5,892 nt of DNA. It comes from an uncultured Lachnoanaerobaculum sp. (GTDB lineage Bacteria; Bacillota; Clostridia; Lachnospirales; Lachnospiraceae). This document shows, piece after piece, positions 1-5,892 of the stretch; positions within the stretch are counted from its first letter, which is position 1; each line of letters begins with the position of its first letter. A program made the translations under genes and the position numbers. The notes beneath the pieces were generated by a model that saw nothing but the letters and a program-made list of their open reading frames with translations, was not told the origin of the DNA and made no database searches. The DNA lies in assembly GCA_916720285.1 (NCBI GenBank), contig CAKAQP010000142.1, forward strand, positions 1 to 5,892, in the 5' to 3' direction.

Positions 1-794
1 TTGATAATGATTTACCTGTTACAGATCATACACCGGGATACGGAAGTGCGGCAAAATACATAGCTACATGTATTTCGGAGGTTGTAAGAGACTCAAATGT
101 ATATGATTTAAAGAGTGTGACATTTGTTGAGATAATGGGAAGAAATGCAGGTTGGCTTACAGCCGCGGCAGCTTTGGCAAAGAACAGTTTCAATGACGGA
201 GCGGATTTTATTCTCTTACCTGAAATAGATTTAAATTTAAAAGAATTTACAAATATACTTGGAAACAGACTCAATGAAAAGAATAATATTGTTGTGGCGG
301 TATCCGAGGGTATAAAAGATCAAAACGGAAATTATATAAGCGAGGATGAGGGGAATGTGGATGCATTCGGACATAAGATGCTTTCAGGAACTGCAGCTTA
401 CCTTGCTAAAAAAATAAAAAGTGAACTTGGCGTAAAAACAAGAGCCGTGGAAATAAATACATTGCAAAGAGCGGCGGCTCACCTTCAAAGTAAAACTGAT
501 ATAGACGAGGCTTTCAATATCGGATTTTTAGGCGTAAAGGCCGGAATTGAGGGTGAAACCGGAGTTATGATGTATTTTGATAGGGTAAATGACGCACCAT
601 ATTTGTCTATTGTAAGAAAATGTGATATAAACTTAGTTGCAAACATAGAAAAAGAAATCCCGAGAGGTTGGATAAGCGAGGACGGATTCGGAGTAAATGA
701 AAAATTCATTGAGTATGCGAAACCGCTTATTACGGGTGAGCTTTCAAATATTGTTTGCGAAGGAATACAAAGTCATATAATTAGTCTTAAGTAG
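1..794 (+). CDS. Phosphofructokinase family protein (ATP- or diphosphate-dependent), 5'-truncated
   Basis: This gene encodes the C-terminal 263 residues of a cytoplasmic phosphofructokinase, which phosphorylates fructose 6-phosphate to fructose 1,6-bisphosphate in glycolysis. The frame is open from base 3 and ends with TAG at 792-794; the GTG at 117 is an internal valine, not the start. Numbering from the first full codon, the protein opens at the catalytic motif DNDL (residues 1-4; the preceding partial codon ends in TT, consistent with the Ile of TIDND). Next come TPGYGSAAKY (about 10-19), the substrate-binding MGR (45-47) followed by NAGWLT, VSEGI with Glu102, and LQR with Arg156. PGYGSAAKY, NAGWLT and QRAAAH (in place of the QRGG of E. 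coli PfkA) resemble the diphosphate-type or clostridial branch, so the donor could be PPi or ATP. The discriminating residues, in the GGD motif and just before TIDND, lie upstream of the window. About 130-150 N-terminal residues are missing. The gene ends 22 bp before purL on the same strand and is probably co-transcribed with it. The family call is secure; the donor is not. Confidence 0.93.
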   Translation, partial: DNDLPVTDHTPGYGSAAKYIATCISEVVRDSNVYDLKSVTFVEIMGRNAGWLTAAAALAKNSFNDGADFILLPEIDLNLKEFTNILGNRLNEKNNIVVAVSEGIKDQNGNYISEDEGNVDAFGHKMLSGTAAYLAKKIKSELGVKTRAVEINTLQRAAAHLQSKTDIDEAFNIGFLGVKAGIEGETGVMMYFDRVNDAPYLSIVRKCDINLVANIEKEIPRGWISEDGFGVNEKFIEYAKPLITGELSNIVCEGIQSHIISLK

Positions 795-803
795 TGGTTT
801 CCG

Positions 804-809
804 AGGAGG
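804..809 (+). promoter_or_regulatory. Ribosome binding site of purL
   Basis: A perfect AGGAGG lies 7 bases before the ATG at 817. It fixes the purL start and indicates efficient independent initiation even if the gene is co-transcribed with the phosphofructokinase gene. The 22-bp gap contains no hairpin or T-run that could act as a terminator. Confidence 0.85.
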
Positions 810-816
810 AAAGAAG

Positions 817-3800
817 ATGGGCGTTAGAAGGATTTATGTAGAAAAAAAGCCGGATTTTGCTATCAGAGCAAAGGAACTTTTGGGTGAGCTTAGGAGCTAT
901 TTGGGCTTGAAAAACCTTGATAATGTAAGGGTTTTGGTCAGGTACGATATTGAAAATATATCGGATGAAGACTATAAAAAAAGTCTGAGTACCATATTTT
1001 GTGAGCCGCCGCTTGATATCTGTTATGAGAGTAAGTTTTCACATCTTGAAAGTGACTTTTACTTTACCGTAGAGTATTTGCCGGGACAGTTTGATCAAAG
1101 GGCTGATTCCGCCATACAATGTGTGAAGCTGCTTGGAAGTGAAGATGATATAAATATCTGTTCCGCAACAACTTATATTTTCTCAGGGCAGTTTAGTGAA
1201 ACCGACAAGGAGAGTATAAGAAATTACTGCATAAATCCTGTAGACTCAAGGATTGCCGATGAGTCTATACCCGAAACTTTAAAAACAGACTTTGAAATGC
1301 CTAATGATGTGGAGTCTATAGAAGGCTTTATAACTATGGATGAAAAGGCCTTGAAAGATTGCTATGAGAGTCTTTCTTTGGCTATGACATTTGATGACTT
1401 TAAATTTATACAAGATTATTTAAAAAATGATGAAAACAGAAATCCCTCTGTCACTGAGATAAGAGTACTGGATACATATTGGTCCGACCACTGTAGACAC
1501 ACCACTTTTTCAACTCAGCTAAAAGACGTAAGCTTTGAAGAGGGATTTTTTGGCGTTCCTGTAAAAGAATCATATGAAAGATATTTAAATGACAGAAAGG
1601 TTCTTTATAAGGACAAAAAAGACAAGAAAATCTGCTTGATGGATATTGCACTTTTGGCTATGAAGAAGCTTAAGGCCGACAATATTCTTACCGATGTAGA
1701 GGAAAGTGATGAGATAAACGCCTGCTCAATCGTAGTGCCGATAGTTGTTGACGGCAGAATAGAGGAGTGGCTTATCAATTTTAAGAATGAAACGCATAAC
1801 CACCCTACGGAGATAGAGCCGTTCGGTGGTGCAGCAACCTGCCTTGGAGGTGCTATAAGAGATCCGCTCTCAGGAAGAACTTATGTTTATCAGGCCATGA
1901 GAATTACAGGTGCTGCAGACCCTACACTGCCTATTGAAAAGACAATGCAGGGTAAACTTCCGCAAAGAAAGATAGTAACAGGAGCCGCACACGGATATTC
2001 ATCATATGGCAATCAGATAGGTTTGGCCACAGGATATGTAAAAGAAGTTTACCATCCAAACTATGTTGCAAAGAGAATGGAAATCGGAGCGGTAATGGGA
2101 GCCGCAAAGAGAGCAAATGTTATCAGGAAAACTTCAGATCCGGGTGATATCATAGTACTTCTTGGCGGTAGAACGGGAAGAGACGGCATAGGAGGTGCTA
2201 CAGGTTCAAGCAAAGTTCATAAGACCGATTCTATAATGACTGCAGGTGCAGAGGTACAAAAAGGTAATGCACCTACCGAGAGAAAGATACAAAGACTCTT
2301 TAAAAGACCTGAGGTGACAATACTTATAAAGAAATGTAACGACTTCGGTGCAGGCGGAGTGTCTGTAGCAATAGGAGAACTTGCAGACGGACTTATTATT
2401 GATCTTGATAAAGTGCCTAAAAAATATGCGGGACTCGACGGTACGGAGCTTGCAATCTCTGAATCACAGGAGAGAATGGCTGTGGTGCTCTCACCTGAAT
2501 CGGTAGAGGAATTTTGCAAATATGCAGAGGAAGAAAATCTTGAAACAAGTATTGTAGCAAAAGTTTTGGAAGAAAAAAGGCTGCAAATGACATGGAGAGG
2601 TAAAACTATAGTCGATTTATCAAGGGCATTTCTTGATACAAACGGTGCTACCTCCACAACAGATGTTTATGTAAAAGCTCCAAATGAAGAAAAAAATCCT
2701 TTTGAATACAATAATACAGAAAAAAACACAGAAAAAAGATGGCTGGAAACAGTGTCTGATTTGAATGTAGCTTCACAAAAGGGACTTGTTGAGATGTTTG
2801 ACTCAAGTATAGGAGCAAAGAGTGTACTCATGCCATATGGAGGAAAATATCAGCTTTCAGAGACTCAGAGTATGGTAGCCAAGCTGCCGCTATTGAATGA
2901 AGAAAGTGATGCGGTTACCATCATGAGCTATGGATTTGACCCGTATCTGTCAAGCTGGAGCCCATATCATGGTGCGATGTATGCTATAGTCAGCTCTTTA
3001 AGTAAAATTGTAGCGGCAGGCGGAGATTATAAAAAAGTACATTTTACTTTCCAGGAATACTTTAGAAGAATGACTGACAGCTCTACTTGGGGAGAACCGC
3101 TCTCGGCACTTCTTGGAGCTTATGAAGCACAGATGAAGCTTGGACTTGCGTCCATAGGCGGTAAGGACTCGATGTCGGGTTCATTTAATGATATAAATGT
3201 ACCTCCTACCTTGGTTTCTTTTGCAGTGGCGGTAGGTGATAATAAAAATATTATATCAACGGAGCTGAAAAAATCCGGAAATAAGCTCTACTTCGTAAAA
3301 TTAAAGAGAGATAAATACGATCTTCCCGATTTTGAATATTTAAAGAGAATATACAGTGATATTCAAGCAGAGATAACAAATAAAAAAATAGTAAGTGCAT
3401 TTGTTTTGGAGAGAAACGGAATAGCTGAGGCTGTTTCAAAGATGTGCTTCGGAAATATGTTGGGTGTAAGCATTAAGGCGGATGAAGAGATTTTGTTTAG
3501 TCCGGAGTTTGGAGGCTTTTTGCTGGAATCCGAGTCGGAACTTGATTTTGAAGGAGCAAGCTGTCTTGGAGAGGTAATTGAAGAGCCGAAGATTATAGTA
3601 AATTCAGAAGAGATTTCACTTGATAAGATATTAAAAAACTGGAAAAAACCTCTTGAGAGTGTATTCCCTTCAGTAGAAGAGCCTGAGAATAAAGAGGAGC
3701 TTGAAGATAAATTATACCAAGCTGAGAGCATTTATATTGCAAAAGAAAAAAATGCCCTACCAAGAGTATTCATTCCGGTTATGCCGGGAACCAACTGCGA

Positions 3801-4551
3801 GTATGATTCTATAAGAGCGTTTAGAAGAGCCGGTGCAAGTGCTGAGGCATTTGTATTTAGAAACAGTTCACCTTTAGCTATAAAGGAATCTGTTGAGCAT
3901 TATAAAAATGAAATAAGAAATTCACAGATAATAATGTTCCCGGGAGGATTTTCTGCAGGTGATGAGCCTGACGGTTCCGCAAAGTTTTTTGCTACAGTGT
4001 TCAGAAATGAAGTTTTGAAAAAAGAAATTGAAGATTTGCTTTTGCGAGACGGTCTGATACTTGGAATTTGTAACGGTTTTCAGACACTTATAAAGCTTGG
4101 ACTTTTGCCTGACGGAAAAATAAAAGCGCAGGAAGAGTTTTCAGCAACTTTGGCTACAAATACTATAGGCAGACATATTTCCAAAATGGCATATCTTAAG
4201 GTGGTAAGTAATAAATCACCATGGCTTATGAATGCAAATCTTGGAGATGTGTATGCAAATCCGGTTTCACATGGAGAAGGAAGATTTGTGGCTCCGAAAG
4301 AAAGAATTGATGAGTTGTTTAAAAACGGACAGGTAGCTACAAGATATGTGGATTTAAACGGAAATCCTACCATGTGCGGTGAGTACAATCCGAACGGCTC
4401 TTATGCAGCCATAGAGGGAATTACAAGTCCGGACGGAAGGATTTTCGGTAAGATGGCACACTCCGAAAGAAGAGAAAACGGTGTTGCTATAAATGTTTTT
4501 GAAAAACAGGACTTGCAAATCTTTGAATCTGGTGTAAAATATTTCAGATAA
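817..4551 (+). CDS. purL: Phosphoribosylformylglycinamidine synthase, single-chain form (complete)
   Basis: This is a 1,244-residue cytoplasmic enzyme that converts formylglycinamide ribonucleotide, glutamine and ATP to formylglycinamidine ribonucleotide, the fourth step of de novo purine synthesis. Domains in order are: a PurS-like N-terminal region (about 1-140, with PGQFDQRADSA at 89-99); a linker domain (about 150-230) ending in WSDHCRH (222-228); a first AIRS-like synthase half with ETHNHP (325-330), GGRTGRDGIGGATGSS (450-465), DFGAGG (509-514) and SESQERM (548-554); a hydrophilic interdomain linker near 620-645; a second synthase half with ASIGGKDSMSG (778-788); and a class I glutaminase domain (about 983-1244). 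The glutaminase has a nucleophile-elbow GICNGFQ with Cys1085, plus His1215 and Glu1217 in AHSE, matching the Cys-His-Glu triad of the family. The length fits the roughly 1,240-residue one-piece clade of Firmicutes and is slightly shorter than E. coli PurL (about 1,295). No separate purS or purQ should be needed. The gene is intact, with no frameshift or missing motif. Its neighbours are not purine genes. ATG 817 is set by the AGGAGG 7 bases upstream. Confidence 0.98.
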   Translation: MGVRRIYVEKKPDFAIRAKELLGELRSYLGLKNLDNVRVLVRYDIENISDEDYKKSLSTIFCEPPLDICYESKFSHLESDFYFTVEYLPGQFDQRADSAIQCVKLLGSEDDINICSATTYIFSGQFSETDKESIRNYCINPVDSRIADESIPETLKTDFEMPNDVESIEGFITMDEKALKDCYESLSLAMTFDDFKFIQDYLKNDENRNPSVTEIRVLDTYWSDHCRHTTFSTQLKDVSFEEGFFGVPVKESYERYLNDRKVLYKDKKDKKICLMDIALLAMKKLKADNILTDVEESDEINACSIVVPIVVDGRIEEWLINFKNETHNHPTEIEPFGGAATCLGGAIRDPLSGRTYVYQAMRITGAADPTLPIEKTMQGKLPQRKIVTGAAHGYSSYGNQIGLATGYVKEVYHPNYVAKRMEIGAVMGAAKRANVIRKTSDPGDIIVLLGGRTGRDGIGGATGSSKVHKTDSIMTAGAEVQKGNAPTERKIQRLFKRPEVTILIKKCNDFGAGGVSVAIGELADGLIIDLDKVPKKYAGLDGTELAISESQERMAVVLSPESVEEFCKYAEEENLETSIVAKVLEEKRLQMTWRGKTIVDLSRAFLDTNGATSTTDVYVKAPNEEKNPFEYNNTEKNTEKRWLETVSDLNVASQKGLVEMFDSSIGAKSVLMPYGGKYQLSETQSMVAKLPLLNEESDAVTIMSYGFDPYLSSWSPYHGAMYAIVSSLSKIVAAGGDYKKVHFTFQEYFRRMTDSSTWGEPLSALLGAYEAQMKLGLASIGGKDSMSGSFNDINVPPTLVSFAVAVGDNKNIISTELKKSGNKLYFVKLKRDKYDLPDFEYLKRIYSDIQAEITNKKIVSAFVLERNGIAEAVSKMCFGNMLGVSIKADEEILFSPEFGGFLLESESELDFEGASCLGEVIEEPKIIVNSEEISLDKILKNWKKPLESVFPSVEEPENKEELEDKLYQAESIYIAKEKNALPRVFIPVMPGTNCEYDSIRAFRRAGASAEAFVFRNSSPLAIKESVEHYKNEIRNSQIIMFPGGFSAGDEPDGSAKFFATVFRNEVLKKEIEDLLLRDGLILGICNGFQTLIKLGLLPDGKIKAQEEFSATLATNTIGRHISKMAYLKVVSNKSPWLMNANLGDVYANPVSHGEGRFVAPKERIDELFKNGQVATRYVDLNGNPTMCGEYNPNGSYAAIEGITSPDGRIFGKMAHSERRENGVAINVFEKQDLQIFESGVKYFR
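2713..2736 (+). repeat. 12-bp tandem repeat in purL encoding NTEK twice
   Basis: Two adjacent 12-bp units differ at one base and encode Asn-Thr-Glu-Lys at residues 633-636 and again at 637-640. They lie in the polar, lysine- and glutamate-rich linker between the two synthase halves of PurL. A run of seven A residues (2720-2726) sits inside the repeat and another (2690-2696) lies just upstream. The reading frame is intact. This is most simply a replication-slippage duplication in a tolerant linker. Confidence 0.7.
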
Positions 4552-4561
4552 ATCAGATAAA
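4544..4561 (+). repeat. Perfect 9-bp tandem duplication across the purL stop
   Basis: TCAGATAAA occurs twice back to back (4544-4552 and 4553-4561). The first copy contains the purL stop TAA (4549-4551). Because the unit is a multiple of three, the second copy supplies another TAA in the same frame at 4558-4560. The duplication makes up the left part of the 27-bp gap before the aspartokinase gene. It may be chance slippage or may be kept as a back-up stop. Confidence 0.75.
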
Positions 4562-4568
4562 AAGGTTT

Positions 4569-4572
4569 GGAG
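4569..4572 (+). promoter_or_regulatory. Ribosome binding site of the aspartate kinase gene
   Basis: GGAG, extended downstream as GGAGAAG, lies 6 bases before the ATG at 4579. It supports that start, which places the nucleotide-binding motif KFGGSS at residues 6-11, as is usual for aspartokinases. It is weaker than the AGGAGG in front of purL. Confidence 0.7.
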
Positions 4573-4578
4573 AAGATA

Positions 4579-5892
4579 ATGATAAAAGTAGTAAAATTTG
4601 GAGGCAGCTCACTGGCCAGTGCACATCAATTTAAAAAAGTGGGAGATATCATAAAGGCTGATAAATCAAGAAGATTTGTTGTTCCGTCCGCACCTGGAAA
4701 AAGAAATTCCAAGGATGAGAAGGTAACAGACCTTTTATATGAGACATATGATGCGGCTGTAGAAGGCGGTTCATATAAGAAAAAATTTGAAAAAATCAAA
4801 GCAAGATATGAAGAGATTATAGACGGACTTTCACTTGACTTAAATCTTGATCATGAGTTTGCAAAAATAGAAGAACAGTTTTTAAATAAAGCCGGAAGAG
4901 AGTACGCCGCTTCAAGAGGTGAATATTTAAACGGTATTATAATGGCAAAATATCTTGGAGTTGAGTTTATAGATCCTGCAGAGATGATTTTCTTCTTTGA
5001 AGACGGTACATTTGATGCCGAGGCTACAAACAAGGAAGTTTCCGAGAGACTTGAGAAAGTTCAAAGAGCGGTAATTCCGGGATTTTACGGCAGTGACCAC
5101 TCAGGAAAAATCAGAACATTCTCAAGAGGCGGTTCGGATATAACAGGTTCTATAATTGCAAGAGGTATAAAGGCAGATATGTATGAGAACTGGACAGATG
5201 TATCAGGCTTTTTGGTGGCTGACCCGAGAATTATTCCAAATCCTGAGACTATAGAGTCGATAACATATAAGGAACTTAGAGAGCTTGCATATATGGGTGC
5301 TTCAGTACTTCATGAGGATGCAATCTTCCCTGTAAGAAAAGAGGGTATTCCTATTAATATCAGAAATACCAACAAGCCTGAAGATAAGGGTACAATGATA
5401 GTAGAGAGTACTTGCAAGAGTTCAAAGTTTACTATCACAGGTATTGCAGGTAAGAAGGGATTCTGCGCCATAAATGTCGATAAGGCAATGATGAACTCGG
5501 AAGTAGGTTTCTGCGCAAGAGTATTGGATGTTTTTGCACAGAACAATATATCTATAGAGCATATGCCTTCAGGTATTGACACTATGACCGTACTTGTACA
5601 TCAGTCTGAGTTTGAAGAGCATGAGCAGCAGATAGTTTCAGGTATACATAGAGCTGTTGGTCCTGATACTGTAGAAATGGAATCAGGACTTGCACTTATA
5701 GCTATAGTTGGTAGAGGTATGAAGGCAAACAGAGGTACTGCAGGAAGAATATTTGCGGCACTTGCACATGCCAGAGTCAATGTAAAGATGATAGATCAGG
5801 GTTCATCGGAGCTTAATATCATCGTAGGTGTCAAGGAGAACGACTTTGAAACAACTATAAAGGCTATATATGATATGTTTGTAAAATCGGTA
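4579..5892 (+). CDS. lysC: Aspartate kinase with C-terminal ACT domains, open at the right edge
   Basis: This cytoplasmic enzyme uses ATP to phosphorylate L-aspartate to 4-phosphoaspartate, the committed step towards lysine, threonine, methionine and diaminopimelate. The frame is open for 438 codons up to the last base, with no stop seen. The amino acid kinase domain (about 1-280) carries KFGGSS (6-11), VVPSAPGKR in the first 50 residues, SRGEYLNG (112-119, with Ser112 and Glu115), FSRGGSD (181-187), TDVSG (206-210), VADPR (213-217) and MGASVLH (239-245). A charged helical stretch near residues 65-100 resembles the insertion in E. coli LysC and Bacillus YclM. Two ACT modules follow, roughly 285-360 and 371-438, the regulatory part that usually binds lysine or threonine; which ligand cannot be read here. 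No homoserine dehydrogenase domain is present within the window. The length is about that of monofunctional aspartokinases, so the stop is probably just past the edge. The gene follows purL by 27 bp on the same strand. The lysC symbol is by function; dapG- or thrD-type isozymes cannot be excluded. Confidence 0.95.
   Translation, partial: MIKVVKFGGSSLASAHQFKKVGDIIKADKSRRFVVPSAPGKRNSKDEKVTDLLYETYDAAVEGGSYKKKFEKIKARYEEIIDGLSLDLNLDHEFAKIEEQFLNKAGREYAASRGEYLNGIIMAKYLGVEFIDPAEMIFFFEDGTFDAEATNKEVSERLEKVQRAVIPGFYGSDHSGKIRTFSRGGSDITGSIIARGIKADMYENWTDVSGFLVADPRIIPNPETIESITYKELRELAYMGASVLHEDAIFPVRKEGIPINIRNTNKPEDKGTMIVESTCKSSKFTITGIAGKKGFCAINVDKAMMNSEVGFCARVLDVFAQNNISIEHMPSGIDTMTVLVHQSEFEEHEQQIVSGIHRAVGPDTVEMESGLALIAIVGRGMKANRGTAGRIFAALAHARVNVKMIDQGSSELNIIVGVKENDFETTIKAIYDMFVKSV

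Noticed and set aside
117..119. GTG as a possible start of the first gene
   Set aside because: The frame is open upstream to base 3 and that upstream part encodes the catalytic DNDL and PGYGSAAKY motifs, so this GTG is an internal valine.
795..816. Terminator or regulatory element between the phosphofructokinase gene and purL
   Set aside because: The 22 bp hold only the AGGAGG site and purine-rich sequence; there is no inverted repeat or T-run.
2217..2657. Minus-strand open frame of 146 codons
   Set aside because: It lies wholly inside purL opposite conserved synthase motifs, is serine- and leucine-rich with no recognisable domain, and is explained as the antisense shadow of a real gene.
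3363..3731. Minus-strand open frame of 122 codons
   Set aside because: Antisense to purL, of low-complexity serine/phenylalanine composition, with no recognisable domain. Other short minus-strand frames (for example 4080-4388 and 5310-5582) were rejected for the same reason.
4552..4578. Riboswitch or terminator between purL and the aspartokinase
   Set aside because: 27 bp is too short for a lysine riboswitch and no stem-loop is visible; only the 9-bp repeat copy and a GGAG site are present.
1..5892. A novel defence, mobile or otherwise undescribed system
   Set aside because: Almost every base is covered by three intact, well-known housekeeping enzyme genes in one orientation, with no IS ends, repeat arrays, RNA genes or unrecognised reading frames.

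Overview
The window holds three same-strand genes and almost nothing else: the 3' part of a phosphofructokinase-family gene, a complete single-chain purL, and an aspartate kinase gene that runs off the right edge. The DNA is AT-rich by eye, uses AGA for arginine and ATA for isoleucine heavily, and has AGGAGG-type ribosome binding sites. PurL is the roughly 1,240-residue one-piece form with its own glutaminase domain, not the separate PurS/PurQ/PurL set of Bacillus. Together with the clostridial style of the phosphofructokinase and aspartokinase, this suggests a Clostridia-class Firmicute, probably Lachnospiraceae-like. That assignment is inference, since no rRNA or other taxonomic marker is present.

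Layout: bases 1-794 encode the last 263 residues of the phosphofructokinase, and the window opens at its catalytic Asp-Asn-Asp motif. A 22-bp gap with a strong AGGAGG follows. purL occupies 817-4551. A 27-bp gap follows, and its left end carries a 9-bp tandem duplication that duplicates the purL stop codon. The aspartate kinase starts at 4579 and is still open at the last base (438 codons), which is about the full length expected for its class.

No terminator-like hairpin is visible in either gap, and both downstream genes have their own ribosome binding site, so the three are probably co-transcribed. They belong to different pathways: glycolysis (fructose 6-phosphate phosphorylation), step four of de novo purine synthesis, and entry into the aspartate family of amino acids. 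They share only central anabolic metabolism. All recognisable catalytic motifs are intact.

I found no mobile element, tRNA or rRNA, CRISPR array, riboswitch, or candidate for a previously undescribed system. No gene-free stretch exceeds 27 bp. The points worth a second look are small: the unresolved phosphoryl donor of the phosphofructokinase, the mixed gene order, the duplicated stop, a short repeat in the PurL interdomain linker, and the absence of room for a leader in front of the aspartokinase.
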